A stretch of 64,000 bases of DNA, taken from positions 1 through 64,000 of the forward strand of contig NZ_CP019286.1 in the NCBI RefSeq assembly GCF_000226975.2, in the 5' to 3' direction. This document shows positions 45,181 to 54,048 of the stretch, piece after piece. Numbering within the stretch: the first letter of the stretch is position 1; each line of letters opens with the position of its first letter. The stretch is from Halobiforma lacisalsi AJ5. GTDB lineage: Archaea > Halobacteriota > Halobacteria > Halobacteriales > Natrialbaceae. Below the pieces are notes generated by a model that was not told the origin of the DNA, ran no database searches, and was given only the letters and a program-made list of their open reading frames with translations. Both the position numbers and the translations under genes were made by a program.

Positions 45181-46758
45181 TCACCCGAGGAACCCGGCGA
45201 TTGTCCGGCCGCGTGTGGCCGCCAGCGCCTCGTTGAACGCGTCGCGAGCCTTTGCGTCGTCGTCGCGGACGGCTTCTTGATCATCCTCGTAGTCGGTGCC
45301 CTCGAGTGCGGCCTGGACGTCCAGCAAGCCGTGTTCGGCCTCGGTCGTCCCGAAATTTGGCACCGGGTAGGCGTACTTGGTCAGCCGCTCGAGGATCGTC
45401 TCGTTGTCGTGCCCGACGCCTGCGAGGACAGCCGCCGCGCCAGTAACCATCGGCGCGGCCATGCTCGTTCCGCTCAGTGTGCCGAACGGATCGGCGGTGA
45501 CGTTCATCCCCGGCGCGGCCAGTTGCGGCCTCGCGCCCTCCGACGCGCCCTCCGAGAGGTCTTGGGTGCCGGGTGCGGGGCCGACGTTACCGAAATAGGC
45601 GATCTGTGTGTCATCACGGTCGCCGCTCTCGGGGACGTTCGTCGCGTTGACGCCGACGGCCTCGTCAACAGATGACGGATGAGCCACGAACGTGGTCGCG
45701 TAGCGGTCATTCCCGACCGCCACGGCGGGGAACACGCCCGCGTCCCAGGCGTCGGCCAGCGCGTCGGCCAGCGGCTCAGACCACTGGGGCGAGCCCAAAG
45801 AGAGGCAGGCCACGTCCGCGCCCGCGTCGACGGCGAGTTCGACCCCGGCGACGATATCGGCTACCGACCCCGAGCCGTCGTCGGCCAGTGATTTGGCGAC
45901 TAGGATCTCGGCGTCCGGCGCGAAGCCCTGGTAGGCCGGATCGTCGTGGTTCGAGGCGATCGCCGCCGCGACCCAGCTCCCGTGACCGTCGCCGTCGGCA
46001 ACCGCCCGCGGGCCGTTCGCATCGACGGTCTCGTCTTCCCCGCCGGTGAAATCAGTCGACTCGGGGTGGAACCGGTTGGTCCCGTCCGCGTCCTCGAACA
46101 GCGCCCGATCGTCCGCTCCGGTGTCGATCACGGCGACCGTGACGCTCGAGGTGTCCACGCCCGCGAGGAAATCGTCGTCGGCGCGGACGAGTCGGCGGGC
46201 CTCCCGGAGCGTCGCTTCCGGCGCGTCCTCGTCGAACGCGAGGCCGTCGTCATCGGGCGTCGGGTCGGTGCCGAGCGCGGTCGTCAGCGACAGGCGATCG
46301 AACAGTCCGAGATCGTGGTCGACGTCGCCTTGCGCCGCGAGGTCGGCAGGCTCGAGCACGTCCGGTCGATCGAGGAACGCGTCGGGCGCGGCGTACTCGA
46401 GGTAGTCGAGATCGGTGAGCCCGCCGCTGTAGCGGTCGATCCCGAACGTCGTCGATCGGCCCGCGTCCGACCACGACATGCTCACGGCGAGCATGTTGAC
46501 TCCCGAGAGGTCCCGGTGGATGCTGGCCGTCTCGGTGGTCTCGAGCCACTCCTCGAGTGACTCGCGGTGGTCGGCGTCCTCGTACCGAAGGACGAACCCG
46601 GGATAGCCGTCACGGAACGTGTCCACGTCGACGTCGCTCTCGAGGGTGGCCGGCGTGAACGCCTCCGGCGACCCCACGGCGAGGCCGCCGAGGACGGCGG
46701 GCGTCGTGGTTGCGGCTGCTGTAGCTCCAACCGTCGTGAGGAATGTGCGTCGTTGCAT
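45181..46758 (-). CDS. Tat-exported subtilisin-like serine protease
   Basis: 525 residues. Tat signal QRRTFLTTVGATAAATTTPA, a propeptide-like region (~40-190), then a peptidase S8 domain with the catalytic triad in standard motifs: Asp in VAVIDTGAD (~210), His in GDGHGSWVAA (~258) and Ser in LSGTSMAAP (~430). Related in design to halolysins. Within the cluster it may mature or remodel the surface proteins, or help penetrate a recipient envelope. A C-terminal helical extension of ~50 residues follows. Confidence 0.88.
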   Translation of the reverse strand: MQRRTFLTTVGATAAATTTPAVLGGLAVGSPEAFTPATLESDVDVDTFRDGYPGFVLRYEDADHRESLEEWLETTETASIHRDLSGVNMLAVSMSWSDAGRSTTFGIDRYSGGLTDLDYLEYAAPDAFLDRPDVLEPADLAAQGDVDHDLGLFDRLSLTTALGTDPTPDDDGLAFDEDAPEATLREARRLVRADDDFLAGVDTSSVTVAVIDTGADDRALFEDADGTNRFHPESTDFTGGEDETVDANGPRAVADGDGHGSWVAAAIASNHDDPAYQGFAPDAEILVAKSLADDGSGSVADIVAGVELAVDAGADVACLSLGSPQWSEPLADALADAWDAGVFPAVAVGNDRYATTFVAHPSSVDEAVGVNATNVPESGDRDDTQIAYFGNVGPAPGTQDLSEGASEGARPQLAAPGMNVTADPFGTLSGTSMAAPMVTGAAAVLAGVGHDNETILERLTKYAYPVPNFGTTEAEHGLLDVQAALEGTDYEDDQEAVRDDDAKARDAFNEALAATRGRTIAGFLG

Positions 46759-46770
46759 GAAGATCACCTC

Positions 46771-49700
46771 TTAGGCGGCCACCCGACGGCGCGTGAACAG
46801 TCCGAGGCCGACAGTCAGTCCGGCCGTCGCGGCATGGATCGCGCCGACCGAGAGAATCGGCAGTGACGGACTCGGGAGCGACATGGCCAGTGAGTGCTGG
46901 AGGCCGGCGACGATTCCGGGATCGGGATCGATGGTCAGATCGATCGTGCCGTCCGAATCCGTGTAGGTCCGAATCACCGTTTTCTCGCCGTCCTCGCCCC
47001 GAAGTTGCACTTCACCGTGGCGGGTCGTGTCGTCGACGGCCAGCGGATTCGCGCCGAACCACGCCGGATCACCGCGCCAGACGGCCGCGTCCGCGTCGAG
47101 CGACCGGTCGAGATGCACGACCGTCTCGATGTTGCTCGAGACCTGGCGTTGATCCGTGCCCTCGAGCACACGGACGGTCAGCCCGTCCGCGCCAGTCATG
47201 GCCTCGCCGGGTTTGACGTGGATCGATCCCGGCACCTCATCGGCCGGCACGACGCCCCGGACCGCGAGGCGGTCGTCCTCGCGCTCGATCGCCGCGTTTC
47301 GCAGGCCCTCGCCCGCGAGTGCGAACGACCCCGACGCGGAGTCGGCAACCCGAATCGTCGGGTCGTCCGAACGGCCGTCCTCAAGGGCACGGACTTTGAA
47401 CGCCTGGACGAACTCGTCACCACTGCCGCTTGCAACGGTCAGTTTGACGTGATGCACGCCCGCGCCGTTCGTGGTGAACGTCGCTCGGTCGTCGGCCCGA
47501 ACCTCGCCGGCGATCGTGTTGCCGTCGGGATCGTAGGCGGTCACGTCGGTGATGCCGTCGATCGATTCGCCGTCCGCGGGCCGCACCGTCATGGCCACCT
47601 GTTCGGACGGGCCGGGCGAATGGGTGTTCAGGCTAATCGCCTGAATGTCGGGGACCAGCCCCTCGAACGCCGGGTTCTGGATAACCTGATCGCTGCGACC
47701 GACCCCCTCATCGTTGGCGACGACGACCTCGAACTGGCCGACAGCGGTGTCTAGCTCCTCGGTCGGGTACTCCACGACGACTTGGTCGCCCGCGAGCACG
47801 CCCGAGGACTCGATGTGCCAGTGTTCATCGGCGACGGCTGTGGGGTCGCCACCGTCGGCCGGGTGTTTGAGCACGGTCACGCCGTCGGGCTCGAGGTCGC
47901 TGGCGAACGGGAACGTCGCTCGAATCGTCTCCTCGCCGATCTCCGTCTCGCCGTCGCCGGCATCGATCCGGTCCTCGAGCGTCCGTAACGTTTCCTCGAG
48001 CGTTTCGATTTCGTCGACCAACTCGTCGTTGTTGAGATCGGGGTCGTCGTAGTCGACGTCGACGTCGACCTCGCGATCGAGCGCATCCTCGAGTTCGTCT
48101 TGGAGGTGATCGTTCTCCTCGAGCAGGTCTGTGTAGTTGTCGTGGATCTCGGTGAGATTCTCGTCGGTCCACTCCTCGGGGAGTTCGTCGAAGCCCTCGA
48201 GGTCGGCGACCGACTCGTTCAGGAGCTCGTCCTCGAGCCAACTTCGCCAGTCGTCGTAGGCCTCCATGTCGTCCCACGGAATCTCATCCGAGCGGATGAC
48301 CTGGACCTCGGCGTCTTGCTGTTCCGGGTAGACCGTGCCCGTCTCGGCGGGCAAGAGCCAGGACTGGTTCGCGCCGTCAAGTGAGTACTCTCGGATATCC
48401 TCGAGTCGAAGGTCGTCGAAGCTCGGATCCTCGAGGTTTTCGTCCCGGAGGTCGTTGAGCGCGGTGATGACCTCTTCGTCGCCCTTGTACGCCTGGATGG
48501 AGTACTCGTCCGGGCCTGCGGGTGCGTTGACTTCGAAGTGGCCGGTCGCGTTCGTCGTCGTGCGTTCGCGAACGACCACGTCGTCGAGAGCGTTCTCGGC
48601 CATGTCGTAGCGTTGCTCGAGGCGATCGGCCCGATCCCAAAGATCCTGGGCGTAGTCGGCGGCGATATCATCCGGATCGCCGACCACGAACGTGTAGGCC
48701 TTTGCCCGCTCCCCCTCTGGGTAGGCCTGATAGATACCGACCGGGAGTCGGGCTTCGGCGACGTGATGCTCGTTCGTCGAGAGCGGATTCGCGCCGGTCG
48801 TCTCGTATTTCGGCGTCGTCTCGAGCGTGCGCGTGTCGATCGTCTCCCCGAGCGGGTCCATCTGCTCGACGACGATCGTGCCCTCGGTGACCGCGCCGGG
48901 GAACGAGTTGTCCACTTGGTTTTCGACCCAGCCACCCTCATCGGGGTCCCACAGCGAGATCGTGACCCGTTCGCCCTCGTCGATCCGGACGCGGGGGTCG
49001 TCGACGCTCGAGGAAATGACGGTCGCGGTGCCGACGCTCCAGTCGTCCGATTGGTGGACAAGCGGGTACGTGCCGTCGATTGCTTGATCCCATTCACGGG
49101 TGTCGAGGCGGCCGTCGTCGGCTTCGAAGTCGTCGGTGAACTCGTCGTAGTCCTCGGGGACCGAGTTCTCGAGTTCGTCGGCGAGGTCGCGGGCCGAGTT
49201 GATGTCGTCCTCGAGCTCGCCGAGGTCAGCCTCGTCGAGTGCGGGTTCGTCAACGCCCCAGGCTTCGACGGTGATGTTGTCTTGCTCGACAGGATCGCCG
49301 TGTTGATCAACGACTTGGCCGGTGATCGAGGAAACGTCAGTGTAGATCGTTCCTAATGTAGTTACATCCCGGATTTGATCGTCATGAGCTTCGATATCCC
49401 AGGTCAAATCACCGCTATCTGTGTTATATGCTCTGAGGATACTATCATCACCACCAGCGAATACCGTCTCGGAATCTACTGAAGTCGCGACACCCCAAAC
49501 ATCGCCAGTGGGCTCGTCGGTAGACCACATCTCGTCTCCACCGCCGGTTTTAATAGATCGAACAGTCGAATCCCTACTGCCCGTAAATATTTTCGTGCCG
49601 TCAACAGACGGTGAAATAGTGAACAGCCGGTCTGTGTGGCCTCCATTCACCCATTCCTGGCTACCAGTGGTCACGTGAAGAGCCCTTACCTGATCATTAC

Positions 49701-50460
49701 TGTCACCAGCATAGACGTAGTCACCGTTTGGTCCCGCCGCTAACGCTCGAACTGAGACAGTTGCGTCACTATTAGTCCAGAGATGGTCGCCTGAATCCGC
49801 ATCATATGCGATTACATCACCAGAACTACTTGATGAGAATACTATGTCACCCTCCGGAGAGAACGACGTTTCATACACGCGGTCCGTATGCTCGTCCCCA
49901 TCGGACCAAATCACGTCACCGGTGTCTGCATCAAGAGCAACGACCTCATTTCCGTGAGTCCCTGCCACGATCATCTCTCCGTCAGGGGATGTGGCAAGGC
50001 CCTCTACCCGACTTGAGCCTGAATCCCACGTCCACCCAGAATCACCTGAGTCCGCACTGAGTTGTGTAACGGTTCCGGAGTCATCACCAACATACACATA
50101 CTGATCATCAGGAGCTGGCGTTAAGGACCGAGGAGCAGAGCCAAACGGATCTGTCGACTTCCATTGTTCTTCCTGGTTTCCTGCGTTAAAAGCCTTTACA
50201 GAGCCATCTGCGGACGCTGTATAAATTGTTTCACCACCAACAGAGTCGAGATTTAATTCCGTGGCGAGTGTGTTTGTGGGATCAGAGGCCGGGTCTAATC
50301 TTTCCAAATTAGAATTCGTGTCAGCAGCACCAACACTGAAAGGAACCGCAACAAGACTAAAGATGAGAATGCACGCGATCAGAACGGATCGGATCTGAAC
50401 ACGGTTGCTTGCTCTTTCCCGCCAGTACGTCAGTCGTGTGGGTTTGATTTCTGGTTTCAT
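46771..50460 (-). CDS. Large surface protein: beta-propeller, coiled coil, C-terminal anchor
   Basis: 1,229 residues from ATG 50460. Signal peptide/anchor (VLIACILIFSLVAVPFSVGA, ~27-46). Residues ~60-375 are PQQ/WD40-like repeats (e.g. TIYTASADGSVKAFNAGNQE, VYVGDDSGTVTQLSADSGDS) forming a beta-propeller. Next come a carboxypeptidase-regulatory-like domain (GQVVDQHGDPV), a long mixed region, a coiled coil (~780-830), Ig-like domains, and a final membrane helix before TRRRVAA. Base composition changes at ~49330, the end of the propeller. A frame extension to 50640 is a shadow of the preceding gene. Likely recognition or coat protein. Confidence 0.78.
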   Translation of the reverse strand: MKPEIKPTRLTYWRERASNRVQIRSVLIACILIFSLVAVPFSVGAADTNSNLERLDPASDPTNTLATELNLDSVGGETIYTASADGSVKAFNAGNQEEQWKSTDPFGSAPRSLTPAPDDQYVYVGDDSGTVTQLSADSGDSGWTWDSGSSRVEGLATSPDGEMIVAGTHGNEVVALDADTGDVIWSDGDEHTDRVYETSFSPEGDIVFSSSSSGDVIAYDADSGDHLWTNSDATVSVRALAAGPNGDYVYAGDSNDQVRALHVTTGSQEWVNGGHTDRLFTISPSVDGTKIFTGSRDSTVRSIKTGGGDEMWSTDEPTGDVWGVATSVDSETVFAGGDDSILRAYNTDSGDLTWDIEAHDDQIRDVTTLGTIYTDVSSITGQVVDQHGDPVEQDNITVEAWGVDEPALDEADLGELEDDINSARDLADELENSVPEDYDEFTDDFEADDGRLDTREWDQAIDGTYPLVHQSDDWSVGTATVISSSVDDPRVRIDEGERVTISLWDPDEGGWVENQVDNSFPGAVTEGTIVVEQMDPLGETIDTRTLETTPKYETTGANPLSTNEHHVAEARLPVGIYQAYPEGERAKAYTFVVGDPDDIAADYAQDLWDRADRLEQRYDMAENALDDVVVRERTTTNATGHFEVNAPAGPDEYSIQAYKGDEEVITALNDLRDENLEDPSFDDLRLEDIREYSLDGANQSWLLPAETGTVYPEQQDAEVQVIRSDEIPWDDMEAYDDWRSWLEDELLNESVADLEGFDELPEEWTDENLTEIHDNYTDLLEENDHLQDELEDALDREVDVDVDYDDPDLNNDELVDEIETLEETLRTLEDRIDAGDGETEIGEETIRATFPFASDLEPDGVTVLKHPADGGDPTAVADEHWHIESSGVLAGDQVVVEYPTEELDTAVGQFEVVVANDEGVGRSDQVIQNPAFEGLVPDIQAISLNTHSPGPSEQVAMTVRPADGESIDGITDVTAYDPDGNTIAGEVRADDRATFTTNGAGVHHVKLTVASGSGDEFVQAFKVRALEDGRSDDPTIRVADSASGSFALAGEGLRNAAIEREDDRLAVRGVVPADEVPGSIHVKPGEAMTGADGLTVRVLEGTDQRQVSSNIETVVHLDRSLDADAAVWRGDPAWFGANPLAVDDTTRHGEVQLRGEDGEKTVIRTYTDSDGTIDLTIDPDPGIVAGLQHSLAMSLPSPSLPILSVGAIHAATAGLTVGLGLFTRRRVAA

Positions 50461-50464
50461 GGAT

Positions 50465-51067
50465 CTAATTATTACCATCTTTATCGTCACTGAACGGCCA
50501 CCAATCAAAATCAAACGAGAACAGACCATCGTCATCGTCGCGATTATCTCCATCATCACCGAACGGCCACCAATCAAAATCAAACGAGAACAGACTATCT
50601 CCACCGCCGAAAATGAAGAACCCGCCTTCTGAAGACTCATCTACTAACTCCGCATCACTCCCATCTTCATCCTTATCGTCGCTGTCAGTCCCTGAACCAT
50701 CAGGGATCGCAAGCTCTAATGAGTCAAGTTCGGGCGTTGATCCATATTCTGACGATGTTAAAGTAATATCAAACCAGTAATCCGCGGCATCGTCGACCGA
50801 ACGTTCCAAATCTGCTAATAGATACGTCTGAGTTCCGTCTTTGACATATATCGTCTCAGAATTCTCGGCCCCATTGACAGACTCATGAACGGTAATCGCA
50901 AGACCAGTATTGGTTGGCACCGTGGCTGTAGCCGAAAGTTCATGATACCCGGTATCCGCAACGGACAATGTCGGAACCGACCCGAGTAATCCGGCAACAC
51001 CTACCGCGGCACCTGCTTGCAGAACGGCACGGCGCTCTATACAGGTGGCTGATTCCGTCGTTGACAT
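50465..51067 (-). CDS. Tat-exported protein with duplicated aromatic motif
   Basis: 200 residues. Tat signal (ERRAVLQAGAAVGVAGLLGS), a beta-rich domain (~40-125), an acidic linker, then two nearly identical motifs, LFSFDFDWWPFGDD and LFSFDFDWWPFSDD, 23 residues apart. The aromatic motifs could bind membrane, sugars or the partner propeller proteins. It sits between the two propeller genes with 2-4 base gaps. No family recognised. Confidence 0.68.
   Translation of the reverse strand: MSTTESATCIERRAVLQAGAAVGVAGLLGSVPTLSVADTGYHELSATATVPTNTGLAITVHESVNGAENSETIYVKDGTQTYLLADLERSVDDAADYWFDITLTSSEYGSTPELDSLELAIPDGSGTDSDDKDEDGSDAELVDESSEGGFFIFGGGDSLFSFDFDWWPFGDDGDNRDDDDGLFSFDFDWWPFSDDKDGNN
50492..50595. 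repeat. 35-bp direct repeat, 69-bp period, inside the 200-residue protein gene
   Basis: A 35-base stretch starting GAACGGCCACCAATCAAAAT at 50492 is repeated exactly at 50561. It encodes the duplicated FSFDFDWWPF motif. Exact nucleotide identity suggests a recent duplication, in frame (69 = 23 codons), able to expand or contract. Confidence 0.9.
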
Positions 51068-51069
51068 GG

Positions 51070-52986
51070 TTACTTCATCCCCTCCGTGATCCGCGCATGA
51101 TCAAAAACGAGACTAGAATCCGAATTTTCTGAGTAAAAGCCAATTCCCGGATCAGTCCCGTCTGTCGGATACGTACTATCTTGGATAGCCTCCGCGAATA
51201 TTTGATCAGCTCTGTTTCCATCCGCGTCAAGTTCGTAGACCGTTATCTCATGGCTACCATCGGACCCCCACGCGATCTCGACGTCATACCAAGTATTGAT
51301 ATTGACAGACGCTGCTGTATCAACGATATCAGTCCGGGCACCAGAATCATACCGAGAGATTCGAATGACGCCATCAGCAGATTTGAAGAAAATTCCGTAA
51401 TGATCGTTGTCGTTGGCATCAACACCGTAGCAAATAGTCGGCCGAGAACTTCCTGTGTAGGTCTTTACGGAATACACGTCGCCCGGAGAGGGATAGTTTT
51501 GAAGACCGTCGCCAGGGCGTGAGATAAGCCGATATTCTGGGGACGATGCAGTGAGAGCTTGGTCGCCTTCGACGACTTCTGAAGTTTCGAGTTCCCAATA
51601 GCTAGTCCCAACAGAGTAGCTATCGAGGTTGGCCGTTTCGAAGTCATCAACTATACCTCCAGTCTCTTCGAATACACGTCTGACAATACCTCCATCAGTG
51701 ATCTCTATTTGATCATCTTTGCTCTCATAGTCCTGCCAATCATCTTGTGAAGACAGCGTTAACGGAGAGGTGGATACCGTAGTAGGAGTCGTCATTAGTG
51801 ACGCCACGTAGCTCGGCTCAGGATACTGGACATCCCACCACGCAACTTCATTTTCGTTCGACTCGCCAGCTGTGACCATCTCGGCGTCGCCATCGCCGTC
51901 AAGATCGACAAACCAGATATTGTCGTCCGCCTTTCCAATTGAACCCTGGAGGGAATCGACCCAAGTCCCAGTATCTTCATCATATTCCCAGAGGTAGAAC
52001 TGATCCTCCGATCCCTCCAGCGTAATTAGCTGATCTCGAGGCGACCCCTTCCAATCGTGAGCGGCTACGTTGCGCCAGTTGCTTCCAGAATCGACTTCAA
52101 CCTCGAGCCATGCATTTGGGTCGGTTACATCCGACGGGCCAGGGTAGCGGTAGAAGCCCATCCCATCGCCAGCATTTTCCCCGGGTTGATCGATCAGGTT
52201 ATCACACAGAATGTCAAGCGGCTCGCCGTGCCCTGACAGATCCGCATTTGTTATCCCTTTCCGTTTTCCAAGCGGACCTATTTGATGGTCAGTCCACGGG
52301 GTGTCATACGGGTCAGATGGTTTTTCGACCCACCACAGCCCACCGTCTGCATCACTGTTCCATCCAGTTCGGGCAGAAAACACGAGATCACCGCGACCAT
52401 TCCTAGATACGTCGAGTTGGTCTCGAACGAGACCATGTGCCCCCTCCTGTTGGACGAGTTCATGCAGCGCCCAATCAGAGGGGTCCATCGGGTCGCTTCC
52501 AGTAAACTCGAGCCATCTGAGAGCCCCCTCATCGGCCTGTGATCCGTCGTGTGTGTAGATTAGGTCGTTTTCTTCACCGTCGCCAGTCAGATCGCAGATA
52601 TACGCATCCTGGAGGTATGGTGCATTATCGTCGAGAATTGTCGATTCCCAACTGGCTTCATCGGTCGGATCACCGCCCGACGGTTTATAGATCGTCAGAA
52701 CCCCATCATTTTGATTAAGAGAAAATACTTCCACAATTTCGTCCCCGTCGATATCACCTGCTTCGGTGCCTTCGATTTCGCCAGTACTCTGATAATCAAT
52801 TTCATACTCGCTCCATGTACCGGACGGATCGCCTGGATTTTCGTACCAGAAAACGTACCCCGACTCGTCGCCACCAACAACAATATCGAGGTTTCCGTCG
52901 TTGGTCATGTCTGCCATGACCATGCCGTCATATGCTTGACCGCTTTGAATCGTGTTTCGAGTGAAATCCCACGTCATCGCGGACAC
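51070..52986 (-). CDS. FG-GAP/VCBS-type beta-propeller protein with lectin-like domain
   Basis: 638 residues. At least six DxDxDG-type calcium loops occur in propeller repeats across ~20-390 (DMTNDGNLDIVVGG, DIDGDEIVEVFS, DLTGDGEENDLIY, DLDGDGDAEMVTAG). The C-terminal ~200 residues resemble a concanavalin/LamG-like jelly roll (DDFETANLDSYSVGTSYWEL ... NINTWYDVEIAWGSDGSHEI). Such proteins usually bind ligands outside the cell, yet no signal peptide is visible; it starts MSAMTWDFTRNTIQSG. It could be exported with the Tat protein next to it. Lower GC than the flanking genes. Confidence 0.75.
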   Translation of the reverse strand: MSAMTWDFTRNTIQSGQAYDGMVMADMTNDGNLDIVVGGDESGYVFWYENPGDPSGTWSEYEIDYQSTGEIEGTEAGDIDGDEIVEVFSLNQNDGVLTIYKPSGGDPTDEASWESTILDDNAPYLQDAYICDLTGDGEENDLIYTHDGSQADEGALRWLEFTGSDPMDPSDWALHELVQQEGAHGLVRDQLDVSRNGRGDLVFSARTGWNSDADGGLWWVEKPSDPYDTPWTDHQIGPLGKRKGITNADLSGHGEPLDILCDNLIDQPGENAGDGMGFYRYPGPSDVTDPNAWLEVEVDSGSNWRNVAAHDWKGSPRDQLITLEGSEDQFYLWEYDEDTGTWVDSLQGSIGKADDNIWFVDLDGDGDAEMVTAGESNENEVAWWDVQYPEPSYVASLMTTPTTVSTSPLTLSSQDDWQDYESKDDQIEITDGGIVRRVFEETGGIVDDFETANLDSYSVGTSYWELETSEVVEGDQALTASSPEYRLISRPGDGLQNYPSPGDVYSVKTYTGSSRPTICYGVDANDNDHYGIFFKSADGVIRISRYDSGARTDIVDTAASVNINTWYDVEIAWGSDGSHEITVYELDADGNRADQIFAEAIQDSTYPTDGTDPGIGFYSENSDSSLVFDHARITEGMK

Positions 52987-53080
52987 CTCCCGGCCAACAG
53001 CACGGATAAGTTGATCACTGCCCGCAGGCCACTGCGGTCGCTATGCGACTTCTCTGAACGTCTTGTTCCTGTCATGAAAA

Positions 53081-53743
53081 TCAGCCCCAGGAGTCGTCGA
53101 ACTCCGACGTCCGGAGTTCCCGCACCAGTTCTTCCATGTTCGATTCGTCCGATTCGCCGGCCGCCTTCCGCTCGAGGGCGTTCTCCCGCAGTCGCCGCCG
53201 CCGGCTCGGGATCACTTCGTCGACGGCCTCGAGCACGAAGTCGACGACCTCGGTGAACTCCTCGCGGCCACGATCGCCGAGGACGCCGCCGAATGAGATC
53301 GTTCCACACTCGGGACAGTGCCGGTGGCGGCGGTGGTCGTGTTTCGTAATCTCGAGTGCCGACTCGAGGCTCGTCGGATCGTACTCGAAGTCGACCTCAA
53401 CCCGCGGGAGGTGATGTTCCGGTTCGGTTAGTTCGCAGGCCGCGTCGTACTCGTACCAACACTCCGGGCAGAACAGCGGCGGGTTGCCGTAGCTCCGGAG
53501 AATTGATCCGGCCACCCATGCGTCCCGATTGACGCCCTGGACCTGCGTGTGGGTGTCCCCGCGGCCAAGCATCTCGTCGATCGACGGGATATCCGGGTCG
53601 TCCTCGGGGTCGCCTTCGGGTTCGTCGTGTGTGGGTTGCGTTTCGTCTTTCGGCGACCGCTCGAGGTCGAACTCGCCGGTTTCGCTGTCGAAAATGTTCG
53701 TGCGTGCGCCGAGCGCGACGGTGTTGTCACTGTTGGAACTCAT
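53081..53743 (-). CDS. Zinc-finger protein, first gene of the leftward cluster
   Basis: 220 residues. A disordered acidic N-terminus, then CPECWYEYDAACE (~92) and HRRHRHCPECGTISFGG (~140), two zinc-knuckle halves, with a basic helix (IPSRRRRLRENALERKA) and an acidic end. It is divergent from the putative repressor at 54049, placing both at the control region of the cluster. A regulatory or DNA-binding role is likely but not proven. Confidence 0.65.
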   Translation of the reverse strand: MSSNSDNTVALGARTNIFDSETGEFDLERSPKDETQPTHDEPEGDPEDDPDIPSIDEMLGRGDTHTQVQGVNRDAWVAGSILRSYGNPPLFCPECWYEYDAACELTEPEHHLPRVEVDFEYDPTSLESALEITKHDHRRHRHCPECGTISFGGVLGDRGREEFTEVVDFVLEAVDEVIPSRRRRLRENALERKAAGESDESNMEELVRELRTSEFDDSWG

Positions 53744-54048
53744 GGGTGTGGATCGGTTGAGGATAGATTCGGCTGTGAGATCGCCGCCGGAATCGGTCGG
53801 CCGCGTGGCCGATTACCTCCGTGACTCGACGAGCCCGGTTGGTTGGTACCTCACCGCTGAGTACCGTATCCCCGTTCGGGGCCGCTCCGACGTACGCAGA
53901 TATCTGAATCAAACAGGCCAAACATAAAGAAACTACCGCTTACTACACTCTCATCGACGTTGATCGACAGCAATCCATTTCGAGATAGATCCGATCCAAT
54001 CGGCGGGAAGCCATAGCTTAACAGTCACGGGTTGTGACACACACGGGT
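53744..54048. promoter_or_regulatory. Divergent control region of the accessory cluster
   Basis: About 305 bases between the leftward cluster and the rightward putative repressor. An AT-rich patch with ACATAAAG near 53925-53932 reads CTTTATGT on the leftward strand and is a possible TATA element. No clear operator repeats were found by eye. No gene in the region is convincing. Confidence 0.4.

Noticed and set aside
50460-50640. Extended N-terminus of the large propeller protein with a repeated VCSRLILIGGRSV
   Set aside because: This is an out-of-frame reading of the duplicated aromatic motif in the adjacent Tat-protein gene. The signal peptide starts shortly after ATG 50460.
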